DNA from: Cristatella mucedo
Taxonomy: Eukaryota; Bryozoa; Phylactolaemata; Cristatellidae
Assembly: GCA_009760855.2 (NCBI GenBank)
Contig: WPIO01000053.1
Location: 1,937,501 to 2,001,500 of the forward strand
Direction: 5' to 3'
DNA: 64,000 nucleotides
A program made the position numbers and the translations under genes. Numbering within the stretch: the stretch's first letter is position 1; each line of letters starts with the position of its first letter. The notes beneath the pieces were generated by a model. It was not told the origin of the DNA and searched no databases. It saw only the letters and a program-made list of their open reading frames with translations. Shown here in pieces: positions 15,174 to 26,312 of the stretch.

Positions 15174-15175
15174 TT

Positions 15176-15209
<34 letters not shown>

Positions 15210-15238
15210 TCTGCCTCTCACTCTGTCTCGCTCTCTCG

Positions 15239-15327
<89 letters not shown>

Positions 15328-15568
15328 ACTCTCTCTCACTCTGTCTCTCACTCAGTCTCGCTCTCTCCGTCTCTCTCTCTCTCTATCTCTCTCACTCTCA
15401 CTCTCTCTCTGACTCGCTCTCGCTCTCTCACTCTGTCTCTCTCTCGCTCTCTCACTCTGTCTCTCTCTCACTCAGTATCTCTCTCGCTCTCTCTCTCGCT
15501 CTCTCTGTCTCGCTCTCGCTCTCTCACTCTGTCTCTCTCTCGCTCTGTCTCTCTTTCTCTCGCTCTCG

Positions 15569-15646
<78 letters not shown>

Positions 15647-15720
15647 GTCTGTCTCTCTCTCACTCTGTCTCTCTCTCACTCTCTCTCTCACTCTGTCTCT
15701 CACTCAGTCTCGCTCTCTCC

Positions 15721-15799
<79 letters not shown>

Positions 15800-16062
15800 A
15801 CTCTCTCTCTCTCTCTGACTCGCTCTCGCTCTCTCACTCTGTCTCTCTCTCGCTCTCTCACTCTGTCTCTCTCACTCACTCAGTCTCTCTCGCTCTCTCT
15901 GTCTCTCTCTCGCTCTCTCACTCTGTCTCTCTCTCACTCAGTATCTCTCTCGCTCTCTCTCTCGCTCTCTCTGTCTCGCTCTCTCTCTCTCTCCCTGTCT
16001 GTCTCTCTCTCTCACTCTGTCTCTCTCTCTCACTCTGTCTCTCACTCAGTCTCGCTCTCTCC

Positions 16063-16159
<97 letters not shown>

Positions 16160-16410
16160 ACTCTCTCTCTCTCTCTGACTCGCTCTCGCTCTCTCACTCT
16201 GTCTCTCTCTCGCTCTCTCACTCTGTCTCTCTCACTCACTCAGTCTCTCTCGCTCTCTCTGTCTCTCTCTCGCTCTCTCACTCTGTCTCTTTCTCACTCA
16301 GTATCTCTCTCGCTCTCTCTGTCTCGCTCTCGCTCTCTCACTCTGTCTCTCTCTCGCTCTGTCTCTTTCTCACTCCGTCTCTTTCTCACTCTGTCTCTCT
16401 CTCTCTCTCA

Positions 16411-16457
<47 letters not shown>

Positions 16458-16491
16458 GCTCATTCTGTCTGTCTGTCTGCCTGTCTGTCTG

Positions 16492-16580
<89 letters not shown>

Positions 16581-16584
16581 GTCT

Positions 16585-16672
<88 letters not shown>
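15174..16672. repeat. 1.5-kb CT-rich satellite with 360-bp higher-order repeat
   Basis: A pyrimidine-rich tract of CT units interspersed with GTCT, CACT, CGCT and GACT variants. Lines 15721-15960 recur at 16081-16320, exactly 360 bp later. The variant pattern is identical apart from a C/T change (ctct/ttct) near 16291. A partial third copy lies around 15355-15510. All frames lack stops, so the 573-codon Ser-Leu open frame over it is not a gene. Confidence 0.97.
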
Positions 16673-16676
<4 letters not shown>

Positions 16677-18914
16677 CGGGCTATCAATTTATTGTTGGAC
16701 TGGGCAGAGCACATCTGCCGCGCCAGGTGCCTTCGGCGAAGAAGCTTCCTGCTCTCAAGGGAGAAAAGTGCACTAACTCTTTGAAGAGCCTTAAATGCCC
16801 TTTCCGGTTGGCGCGCCTTCCGTGCGTAGCTTAGAGGAGTTTCACCGGAGGGGGCAACCGATTTTAATTAGCAATAATTTTCCGCTAACTAGACCTGCTG
16901 GATAGCTTGCCTTCGAGGCGAATTTGCGGTCTCTCTTCCCTACGGGGCCACTTTTTCCCTTTGTTTAGATGGGGTCAGAGGAGCGTGCCTGCGGGCGGAG
17001 CTGCTCCTCAGGCTACTCCAAATAGAACGGTGCAAGCCAATCACTTTCTCGGGAGTACTCGAAGAGTGCCGTCTGAATTGCGACGTGCATTCAGAGAAAT
17101 GACTCGAGGTCTGTCTCAGGGAAGGCTGCCATTGTGTGCGCGGTGGACCGAAGAGGCCCGCCAGGCAGCGCACCATCGTATCTTCAGGATCCGCCTCTAC
17201 TCTTTAAGGGGCGCGGTAGTCAGGGCGTGGTTTGAGGCGAACTACAGGGATGTGTCCGCGAAGCATCTTGCCAATTCTTCAGTTCCGGATTCGGTAGCGA
17301 GAGAGAGAGAGAGAGACGGCTACGGCCTTTGCCGATGCCGTCCGGCTGAGAAATTCCGCAAGCATGCACCGCCAACAACCAGCTCTGTAGCATCGAAACA
17401 AGCGCCGCCTACTGGAACGAACCGCAGCGATTCGCCTGCGATTCTGGCGGGCTCATGGAGCGGACCCGCTCGAGCAGCGATGCACCTGCGCTGGCGAAGC
17501 GCTGCTCGAGCGGCATGAGCAGGCAGGTCCTGCCAATACGCTCTCGGAATAGATTCGTCTGAGACCTCGCCCCAAGAAGCTCTGCAAGCACCTCACGTCA
17601 TCTCCTGATTCGATGACATTCAAAAGAAGCCGACGACCCGCCTACTCCGGGCAGCCTCGGCTCAGTCTGAGTGAACTTAACTATACGCGGTGACTAACCA
17701 CGACCGCTCTTCCGTCCGCACGCGATCGCTGTGGCAAACGGCGGCGGTGTAACTTCCACGAGCACCTCACTGTCGCGGTTTTGAGCAACTAATGCGATAT
17801 TGCAAAGAACAGACACCGACGGAAACTGGCGGCTGCGCGCACAATGCACGCATCGACAAGGCTGGGGATAAAAGCAGTAAACATCAGCGTTAACAATCAA
17901 CCCCTATAACTTGAGTACGCACACGTGCACACGAGTCCAGTACCTGACTCTGGAACAAAGTCAAGTAAACGGAAGTCCCGTAAACCTATATCTAACTAGT
18001 ATAGTCCTTTGAAGATGCCGGAGAAACAACAAAGCAATAGCTCGGTGAGAGACTGGAAGAGTTCCGTCTGAATTACGACGTGCCTTCAGAGCATTGGAGT
18101 ACCAATTTCGATGTATAACGTATTTTCGGCCACAACTATGGAGACGTGAGTCTTTGCTTGAAGTGGATTCGAAATAAAAGTTCGCTGAGCGGGCAGAAAA
18201 TGGCGGCGTTGTAATTTCCGCGAGCGACTTGCTGTGCTTAGCGGGCAGAATATATATGCGCAACTATCGTAGATAACAGCGGGAAAAATAACCAACGATG
18301 AAGACCGATCAACGTCGCACTACCGACAGCGTAAGGAAACGTCATGTGCGACAAGATTTACAGCAGGGAGAGAAGGCGCAAGCTCGGTAGCGTCATACTG
18401 CAAGAGAGCTCAGCTAACGATTGACTTACGGCGAGATCAATAACGGGAAGGACTTTAGGTAATGTGCGAACCCATTTTAAACCCAGGTCGTAGGTTTGTG
18501 TCCTTGGCGACGGTAAGCCGGGCTCTCCAACTAGGCCAGTCTCACTTCTAGGTCAAGGGACTCGTAATGCAATGCAACACAAGAATAAATAAATACTCCA
18601 CGATTTTTGTTCATGGGCACAAGCTACTATATGCATATATGCGTGCGCGCGTGCGTGCGTGCGTGCGTGACTGTAGGTATACTTGATGTGGCGTTGATTA
18701 TTCGGATGTGGGTATCAACGCATATGCGTAGATAACCACATCCAAAATATGCGGATAAACAACTGGCGTGCATTCCAAGACTGAGTTTGATATCCTAAAT
18801 TGTCGGGAAGAACCAGATAGTAAACATATAGGCTAATTTTAGCTTCAAAGAGTGCGCAATTTTCGCCTCTGCGTAAGGCGTGGTATGCCAGTATAACCTC
18901 CGCTGTACCTGCTG
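16673..18914. other. No gene recognised; degenerate internal duplication
   Basis: The motif 'ccgtctgaatt.cgacgtg' followed by 'cttcagag'-like sequence occurs at about 17056-17093 and again at 18057-18093. 'ggcggcggtgtaacttcc' near 17730 resembles 'ggcggcgttgtaatttcc' near 18201. This suggests an old duplication with a spacing of about 0.5-1 kb. A GTGC run lies at 18642-18668. Confidence 0.4.
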
Positions 18915-19065
18915 TACAGCAGGCTGGCTGAGCCCAGCGGTTAAGGCGCTCGCCCGGAGACCAAGGCCTGGCCGACGTCATGGGCTCGAGTCCCGTGGCA
19001 TGTGTGAAGATCCCGAATAGAGATTATTTCTCTTTGGGCGCTGTGCAAATGAATTATATTTGTTG
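18915..19065 (+). mobile_element. SINE family 2, near complete
   Basis: tRNA-derived head: box A 'ggctgagcccagcggttaag', box B 'gggctcgagtcccg'. The body is followed by the tail 'gaatagagattatttctctt', 'tgggcgctgtgcaaatgaat' and tata. The tail matches the 3' terminus of LINE A. This is the best plus-strand reference copy in the window. Confidence 0.8.
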
Positions 19066-19639
19066 TATACCTGTGCAATCTATTTTTAAGCGAGTGTTCG
19101 AAAGGGGGAGATTACTCTGATGACTATATCGTCTTCTCCGTGACTAGCTCCAAGTCAGCATGCCATAATATCGCCTTATCAATCCGCATTTAATTAATTA
19201 AGCAGTTCCCATCGCATTCAGGTGCGCAAAAAGAAAGTTACTCCGGCTGAAAATGCCTTCCTTGAGTAGAAGAATACGTTTAAAAATTGTGCATACATTC
19301 AACGTCAGTGAATCTCGGCTAGAAACGAGACATGTATCGAGCGCTATCGAACGGTTTTGTCGAAGCAGTTATATTTCCCTGAGAGCTAGTATAGGCGAAT
19401 TCCCTTTGCCGCTAAATTTAGATGTGATTGAGAAGCTAGTAGCAAGCGCTTAGAGATAAATAAAGCAAAGGGGGATTTTTGCATTCAGGAAAGAACAAAT
19501 AATTCGGCTGCTGATTTTCGAACAGTCTATCAATCGCTTCTTCAATATACTGAATCAATTGCAACTCTTCTGTACGAAGGAGGCGAGGAGGCGGTGTGGT
19601 CGCTAAGTCCCATGCTTATTAAAAACGATTGGAATGACG

Positions 19640-20066
19640 TGGCCGTATACATGCAAGCTTTGAATGCAATGTATACATAATGTAATGTATACATAATGTA
19701 TACGTGGCCGTAGACGTGCAAGCTTTGAAGAGTAGTCTTGCTCCAGCGAAAATGTTTGCTAAGACACTTCAACTTACGACAAAGCTTAATCTGGGCAAAT
19801 CAACGCGCTTCTGCGAGCGTTACGCCGGCAGGGCATGCTTTCCAGAATAGTCCAACGTAAACCTTTGCTTTCTAAAATAGCGAGCTTTAAGGCGCCTGCG
19901 ATGGACGGGCAGTCGCAACTACTGAACCTTGGCTGACTGGCAAAGAGCCATTTGGTAGACGTACGAATCAAACTGTGCGACCCCAAGAAATATGATAGGA
20001 TGGCGCATGCGAGAAATATGATAGGATGGCGCATGCGAGAAATATGATAGGATAGCACATGCGAGA
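19640..20066. repeat. Short direct and tandem repeats
   Basis: At 19637-19735 the phrase 'cgtggccgtatacatgcaag' recurs as 'cgtggccgtagacgtgcaag' around alternating 'atgtatacata' units. At 19986-20063 a 26-bp unit (agaaatatgataggatggcg, then catgcg) is repeated three times with few changes. Confidence 0.9.
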
Positions 20067-20850
20067 AGCGGCGTATTAACGAAACTTGCAAAGATGACTG
20101 CCTTCAGAAGGCGGTTCAAAAGGAAGTTCAGACGGAAGTTTGGCGGCGGCGGCGGCGGCTTAGGGAAGCTGATGCCGGGCGGCTCGCAGTATCGGAACTC
20201 TGTCGCGCAGAGGGGCAATTATGAATCTGCCTAAATACTTTCAAAGTGAAAAAACATCTGCCATCCCAATTGCGACGGCTCTGCAAGGGCTAGATATTTT
20301 ATTTTGCAGCAGAATGACCGGATCCTAAGCATGCCGGGATGGCACAATGCCGTTGGGATGCTTCGTTCGCCAACGATCTTGATCACGTGTACCCTCCGCC
20401 GACTACATTTCCATGGCCAAGCATTAGCCCTGACTTGATCCCCATCGAAAAACTCTTTTGTGCCTTAGATTAGGTATGTCTTTAAGTATTCGTATCACCT
20501 CAGGAGATATCCTATCTGGGGCTTCATTTTTAAGCTGACCAGAAACTGCTCGGAATTTGTGAACTGTGGCATCATTGCCAGCCCGCTTGCAGGATGCGAT
20601 TCGAACACACGGTGATCCCACTTCGTATCAGCCAAAACCTTCACTGATTAAATACCGAAGCGTCACATGCTTATCTATCTACCGTCGTGGCCGTAGATGC
20701 GTGCGAAGTAGTGCGTCGTGAAAGCATTTCAAAATGAAATATCGGTAAAAGCTGCGAGCTTGCCGGTAATTATAGCGGCTCACTTATACTTAGCACGGCA
20801 CCTGTTCACACATACCTCAGACCACGACTTACAAGCACAAATTGGGAGTA
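20067..20850. other. No gene recognised
   Basis: No exon is supported. A GGC trinucleotide run lies at 20143-20158. 20520-20620 has a weak tRNA/SINE-like box B ('gcgattcgaaca'). Confidence 0.35.
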
Positions 20851-21500
20851 ATAATAATAATAATAATAATACATTTTATATAGCGCCCTCAGAGGACTCG
20901 ATCTCTTTCTGGGCACTTTACATTTGCCGCAAAGTTCGCACGATCGAATGATTAATGGTAGCATGGTCAATAAACAACAAGAATAACATGGTTAGGAGTG
21001 ATATGCACAGGGTCAGCATGCAAGTATGGTTAGTGGCAGCATGCACAGTGTGAGCACGCATAAGCACGTAAGGGAAGAATCACAGAGGCCCACTAAAGGC
21101 TGTCACACATGTACATGCGTTCTTAGCTTAATTTTCTTTCTAAATTTGGACAAGCCGGGGCGATGTCGGGACGGAGGTCAGCAGTGAGTTTCAGGCTTTG
21201 CGAGCATTCGAACTAAAGGCATGGTCTCCAGATGATTTGGGATTTGTACGAGGTATGGGTAAACAGTTAGATTCCGAAAAGCATGTGGCTCGATGCTTAG
21301 CCTTGTGGATGAGTAGATCCTATATGTATGCTGGAGCCAAAGAATGGAGCGACCTAAAGGTGAGTGACAAAACCTTGAAGTTGATGCGTTTCTTGACTAA
21401 GTGAAGCAGGCGAGTTTTCTGTTGCACACTCGGAAGGCTCAACAGCTTCAGCCAAGGAAATGTTTTTAAAAATTGGAAAAAAGAAAGAGAATTCAAGAGG
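20851..21500 (-). mobile_element. LINE family A, 3' end and C-terminal RT fragment
   Basis: (AAT)n at 20851-20870 is followed by the reverse-complement terminus 'gcgccctcagaggactcgat', the 3' UTR, and RT C-terminal coding remnants up to 21500. On the minus strand these read as KVLSLTFRSLHSLAPAY, the same motif as at 29930-29990. 5'-truncated, with frameshifts. Confidence 0.8.
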
Positions 21501-21519
21501 ACGTACATTCAATTTCAGC

Positions 21520-21722
21520 TAATTTAGCAGCCTTCTTTTTTTGTAGCGGCAACTGATTTAACAGCCTCCTTTTGCATAGCGGCAGAAGAGCCTTAAAGGC
21601 TATCACCACGGCCTGCGCCGGCAATGAGGGATTGCCTACCGCAGGATTCAAACCCTTGACTTCGGGCCCGAGATTGTGAAAAGCAACCGCCTTACCTAGT
21701 GTGCCGTCACGGCTGGAACCAA
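21520..21722 (-). mobile_element. SINE family 1
   Basis: The plus strand runs from the tail 'agctaatttagcagcc' through 'ggcagaagagccttaaaggc' and 'tatcaccacggcctgc' to the box-B complement 'caggattcaaaccc'. It ends with the box-A complement 'ccttacctagtgtgccgtca'. A near-complete tRNA-derived SINE. Confidence 0.8.
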
Positions 21723-22255
21723 GTAGCACAGAATTGGCGCCAAAAAAGGCTGGAAAGACCGCGCCAGAACACTACGCCCTACGAAAGAGATTATTTACTT
21801 TAGGTTTGATCATCTCGTAAGAGAGAGGCAGGTACCGCTGGCTAGTACCCGCAGAACCTAACGTCGGTCCTCAGGTGTCTTTAAGCCAACTAACGGTACT
21901 GCTGATGCACTTTCTAGGCAGATCTGAGGTCAGAAGCAGGGCAGAGGCTGGCGTCGCAGCAGTTCACCTCGGTATGGAGAAGTTGAACCGCGACGGGCCA
22001 GGCCGTGGGTCACGCCAGGCCTTAGGTCGCAGGTTTTTTACTGGGGGGTAACATCTGCTTGACTAGGGGGGGTGGGGTCCCGCTAGGAGCAGCAACGACC
22101 ACCAGCACCCCCTTGGCCTTTGGCCTTTGGCCAAGGGGGCACAATACGGCTGCGTGTCCTCGGGTTTAAATTTCCTCGCATTTTTGAAGCTCCGGGGATT
22201 TCGAGGGTGACTCGTCCCAGCGGCCGCCTAGCGGGGCCGGGTGCGTGCTGCACGT
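21723..22255. other. No gene recognised
   Basis: Nothing recognisable. There is an inverted repeat around 22110-22136 (cttggcctttggcc / ggccaaggg). Confidence 0.35.
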
Positions 22256-22560
22256 GCTCCTTTTCAAATGTGGTCAAGAGACTTGACGTCGGTCGGAATA
22301 GAGTTACGAGGGGTGGCTTTTGGAAGCGTACGAACTAAAGGCACGGGCTTTTATAGGGATTTGATGTTGGTTAGAGGTGCGCTTAAAAGGACCTGAGTCG
22401 GGGACGGCGGGTGGAGGGCGGTACGATAGTAAGATCGAGGAGCATTTCAGATAGGTCAAGGCCACTGCAAGAGAATCACAAGACCTCGAATGAGTGGTGG
22501 GCAGTGGAGGAAATGTGCTTCTATCTAATGACAAGATCGTCGTTTTGTAATAGAACGCCT
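22256..22560 (-). mobile_element. LINE family A, C-terminal RT fragment, diverged
   Basis: The minus strand keeps the signature RAFSSYASK (RAFSSYAP elsewhere) and the upstream context seen in other LINE A copies. The plus strand shows 'aaatgtggtcaagagacttg'. No 3' terminus is attached. Confidence 0.65.
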
Positions 22561-22617
22561 TGATCTAAGAGCCGACTGAACCATCTTAAGGATTAGGTCT
22601 TACAACTTAAATAAATT

Positions 22618-22797
22618 AATGCTGATTTAACAGCCTTCTTTTGTAATGCGACAGAAGAGCCTCTACGATTATCACCACCGCTTGCAGCAGCGATACAAGA
22701 TCGCCCACCGCAGGATTCGAACCCACCACCTCGGGGCAGAGGTCGTGAAGAGCAACCGCGATACCTAGTGTGCCATCACGGCTCACCTCACTTGCTG
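22618..22797 (-). mobile_element. SINE family 1
   Basis: A near-complete copy: tail 'tgatttaacagccttctttt', body 'cgacagaagagcctctacga', box-B complement 'caggattcgaaccca', and box-A complement ending 'tgtgccatcacggctcacc'. Confidence 0.85.
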
Positions 22798-22924
22798 GCG
22801 ACATTACTAGGTTTTCTAATACGTATAATATTGGCCTTATCACCGTAAAGCCTAAGGAAGTTAGTAGCCATCCAAACGCGAATGCCGTTGACGCGGACAG
22901 CAAGGGATTTAAGTGACTCGTACT

Positions 22925-23150
22925 AGAAGCAAGGCGAATGGAGGAGAATCTCTGACCTCTAAACCATGAATCGTGCAGTGCGAGCACCTTAGCCCTAGGC
23001 TAAGACCTACGGGTTAATACAGCGAGCAGAAAGCCGCAGCGACTTACGCTCGCTCTTGCAGCGGGAGATAAAAACGTGTCTGCTGCAGGTCTGGTTCGCA
23101 CGCGCTGGATCGTGAAGTGGAAGCACTTTACCCCTAAGCTAAGACACGTG
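22925..23150 (-). mobile_element. Two tRNA-like SINE head fragments
   Basis: 22925-23012 and 23085-23147 both contain 'gag/gaagcac(c/t)tta(g/c)cccta' followed by 'gctaagac'. This matches the head of the copy at 12700-12775. Box B is degraded in both. Confidence 0.5.
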
Positions 23151-23229
23151 CATGGTTAGTGAGTCTCGTGCATTTCCCCCAACGCCCTCTCGGTTGCGGG
23201 CCACCTCAAAACCCGCCTTCCGGAACTAA

Positions 23230-23250
23230 AAGAGAGAGAGAGAGAGACTG

Positions 23251-23336
<86 letters not shown>

Positions 23337-23392
23337 AGGCAGACAGAGACAGAGACAGACAGAGACAGAGAGACAGACACAGAGACAGAGAA
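23230..23392. repeat. (GA)n microsatellite with (GACA)n end
   Basis: About 105 bp of GA repeat followed by about 55 bp of GACAGA units. Confidence 0.97.
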
Positions 23393-23884
23393 GCTGCTGG
23401 CAGCGGAAGCGGAACTCGGAAGCGATGGGTAGCCTTCGGCTGTCCTTCGTGCGAGACCCAACCGAGCCGTCTTCACGAGCTCGCGCCGGACCGCGAGAGG
23501 ACGCTCGTCGGTTAAGCTGTGCACGCGCAGCGTAACCGAGAATAGCTTTTTTTTCTGGGGGTGTGGCTCACTTTGGAGCAGTCCTGCAACACCGCGGCGA
23601 CGCTGCACGCGATCGGTTAGCACGGCCAGCGGCTAGCCTTCTTAAACTCCTTAAGCTGAGCGCCACTGGCGGTGGCGCGCGTCTGTCGCTGTCACCCTCT
23701 GGCGGTGGCGTGCATTCGCAGCTCGCTCGCTTGCCCCGCTCTTGCTCGCCCCCGCGCTGGCGGCACTCGCTCGCTCGCTCTTTCGCGGCACTCACTTTTA
23801 GGTCCACTCTCTGGCTTGCCAGTCGCAGCTACCTTCCCACCAGGCTAGGCTGCCCACCAGCAGCTGTTCTTACTCAAATTAATT

Positions 23885-24293
23885 ATGTCTGCCTCAAACC
23901 AGCCTCAGATCCTTTGGAAACCGCACCTTTATCTTGGCAAGCTCTCGAAGCTATGAACTCACTCCCGATGACATCATGACATCCTCCGATTTGACTACAT
24001 TTAAAATGAAGCTAAAACGCACCTTCTTTGACAGCATTTGATGGGTCCTTGTTATTTGTCCTTTATGAGCTTATGCGTGCTCACACTGTGCATGTTACCG
24101 CTAACCACGCTTATATATTGACAATGTGCACGTTGCATCTTCTTATATTACGCTCGTTAATACTAGGCATGTTACCACTGGCCAGTAATGTTTCCTTCAT
24201 ATCATATGTAAATTGCCTATAAAGAGACTAAGCTCTCTGAAGATTGTATACACATTTATTTTATTATTATTAAACATTATTATTATTATTATC
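23885..24293 (+). mobile_element. LINE family A 3' end
   Basis: The end of the RT ORF (about 23890-24040), then 3' UTR landmarks ('gacagcatttgatgggtcct', 'gcgtgctcacactgtgcatg'), the terminal hairpin sequence and (ATT)n at 24263-24290. Confidence 0.75.
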
Positions 24294-24412
24294 AGAGGAG
24301 CGCTCTAACCTAGTGTAAATGGAATCGCCCTCCGATTACTGCGCCCGTCGCTGCCTTGACTCCATGTCTCCTGGAGGCAAGGCGCACCCCGTGCTTTCCC
24401 GTAGAGCAGTAA

Positions 24413-24607
24413 AAAGGTGAGCCGTAATGGCTCACCAGATAAGGCGGTTGCTTTTCACGACCTCTGCCCTGAGGTCATGAGTTCGAATCCTGCGGTGGGC
24501 GATCCTTTATCGCCACTGCATGCGGTGGTGATAGCCGTAAAGGCTCTTCTGTCGCTATACAAAAAGAGGCTGTTAAATCAGCTAGTATTTATTTATTTAT
24601 TTATTTT
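24413..24607 (+). mobile_element. SINE family 1, best plus-strand copy
   Basis: It starts 'gtgagccgtaatggctcacc' and has a box-A-like region 'tggctcaccagataaggcgg' and a box-B 'gagttcgaatcctgc'. A non-tRNA body contains 'gtggtgatagccgtaaaggc' and 'tcttctgtcgctatac'. The end is 'ggctgttaaatcagctagta' plus an ATTT-rich tail. The internal A/B boxes are those of RNA polymerase III tRNA promoters, which is the basis for calling it tRNA-derived. Confidence 0.85.
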
Positions 24608-25823
24608 TAAATGGCGGCGTTCCAAATCAGCCAGACTATGATTGATGTTCGCTATTCGCGGTTCCTGCATTGTAGCAGCTAGCAGCCGGCTCTGTGATGA
24701 CCCTTGTCCGAGGCAGCGTACAAGCTGAAGCCGTGGGATATGTGGAGGAATCGCTGCGATGCCACCCGGACGGATAAGCTCTAGGGTTTGCGCCATGCGA
24801 GAACTATTACATGGCTTAGTCACTCTTAAACGCCTGCACCATTCCGTCGCTGTCACGTAGACTTCTCTAAATTCCAGACCTAGACTTGGTATGTTACGAG
24901 AGCAGCGGGCGGAATAAAATGCAAATGCTCGGCTAGCTGACGCCAATCACGACGCAGCTCCGCTGCTGACCCAGCTCTGCCGACCGCATTTGATCACGCT
25001 GTCGAACGCTCGGCGCCGGCGATTGGGGCTCTCTCGTCTCGGGAGATTCAAATTATTAGTTCACGCGGCCAGAGCTGCGGCAGCTGTCGAGCGCCGACCG
25101 GCGCCCTACCGACGCCGGTCGGCGCTCGGCGCCGGCGGGCGAGCCCGCGACGCGCGATGGCGAGCGTGCGAGTCTCCAACGACCGTCTTTCAGATCGCAC
25201 TCGCCGATCGCTAACGGTGGCCTCGCCGCGTCGCGGCGGCGTCAATCGCCGAGGCCGCGTAAGTCACCGGCGCGCGCAGTCGCCGTCGCCCCGTTTCCAT
25301 TTTAAGCTGTTGGTTAAGTTTTTTCGCAGCCCGGATCGCTCGGTCGGCGCGCCGACATGGCACCGGCTGCGCCGCCGACTCCGCGGGACTCCCGGACGGA
25401 CGCTGCGCGCGCCGTCGACTTTCGGAGCCACCCAACGCGAGCCGACCGATTCCCGCCAGTACTCTAACTATTACTGTAACTATTGCTACAGTTATTGCTA
25501 TACATTATTACTCTGCGACTACTATTATTACTAGTACTACTAAAATTCCAGCTGCGACTAGCTACTGCCACTTCCGCCAGCCCTGGAGTGCGCACGGACG
25601 CGCGCGCATCGCTCGCTCGGCGCGAAACTCGACGGCGGCGGCGGCAGCCGCCGCCGCCGTCGCTGCGACTCCCCTCCCCGACCGCCGCTCCCAGAGGCGG
25701 CGGCGGCGGCGACGGTTGGCGAATCGCTCGAGCGGAAATCCAGGTAATCCAATGCCGGTTGCCTCCGTGCGGCCGGCGCGCGCTCCTGCGGCGGCGGCGG
25801 CGCGACGATGCCGATGTGCTTAC
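24608..25823. other. CpG-rich DNA; presumed intron or flank of the exon at 25824-25934
   Basis: No further exon is recognised. It contains a 16-bp perfect palindrome with arms 25088-25103 and 25113-25128, and GCC/GGC-rich runs around 25630-25700 and 25785-25800. If the minus-strand exon is real, this is the start of its first intron. Confidence 0.4.
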
Positions 25824-25934
25824 CGCGAACACTTTGTACCAGTTCTTAATCTCCTTAGCGTCGAGGCTCGTCGTTTTTAGCAAGTAGTCGAGGTCCTCCT
25901 TGGGTAGCTGCGACTTGGACGCTCCTTGGCCCAT
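25824..25934 (-). CDS. Candidate first coding exon, neuronal calcium sensor / recoverin-like protein (partial)
   Basis: A minus-strand exon of exactly 37 codons runs from ATG (25934) to a GTAAGC splice donor (minus-strand intron begins at 25823). The peptide begins MGQGASK, a fit to the N-myristoylation consensus (Gly2, Ser6), and ends AKEIKNWYKVF. Recoverin/NCS-1/hippocalcin/visinin-like proteins begin the same way: MGxxxSK, a helix with Leu pairs, then a (K/Q)xWYKGF motif just before EF-hand 1. That family comprises Ca2+-myristoyl switch proteins acting at membranes. Differences from the family norm are Val instead of Gly after WYK and an Ala at the splice edge. EF-hand exons would lie at lower coordinates; none was seen, so the first intron would have to be very long or the exon is an isolated relic. 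Function is inferred from one short exon only. Confidence 0.5.
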
Positions 25935-26160
25935 GGCCGCCGCCGCGCGATTGCGAGCGCGAGTGCGAGGCGCATCGACCGAAGAAAACGGCGGCGACGG
26001 CTGCGCGGCGGCGCAGGCGCCGCGCGCGACCTCCTCCGAGCTTGGCCGCGACCCCGCCCTCCGGGCAGAAGCGACGGCTGCGACTCAGCAGCAGTGAAGG
26101 CAGCGCAAGGCGGGCCGATCCATCGCAGGGCTTAAGAGCCCTCTGAAAAGCTCACGCGCG
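25935..26160 (-). promoter_or_regulatory. CpG-rich 5' flank of the calcium-sensor-like exon
   Basis: Dense CpG sequence immediately upstream (minus strand) of the ATG at 25934, with GCGGCG runs and no TATA box that I can assign. The promoter role is inferred only from position. Confidence 0.35.
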
Positions 26161-26252
26161 CAGCCACTCTCCGCCGATGCGATCCGTCGCTGTCCGGCCG
26201 AACCCTAATCCAATCAGGCTATTTGCACAGAAATCGATAGGCCCTGTCCGCT

Positions 26253-26312
26253 GGCCACGCTGCGCCGCCGACGGCCACGCTGCGCCGCTGACGGCCAAGC
26301 TGCGCCGCCGTC
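26253..26312. repeat. 20-bp tandem repeat, three units
   Basis: ggccacgctgcgccgccgac and two near-identical copies. Confidence 0.9.

Noticed and set aside
14953-16674. 573-codon open frame rich in Ser-Leu
   Set aside because: It is a translation of the CT satellite, which has no stops in any frame.
19986-20063. CRISPR-like array
   Set aside because: Three direct 26-bp tandem units without spacers in a eukaryotic context.
24413-24607. Functional tRNA genes at the many box A/box B sites
   Set aside because: Heads are followed by a common body and tail in multiple copies and lack proper acceptor stems, so they are SINEs.
25464-25823. Extension of the calcium-sensor-like frame to 156 codons
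   Set aside because: After the GTAAGC donor the translation becomes Arg/Ser/Gly-rich CpG sequence with no EF-hand, so only the first 37 codons are kept.
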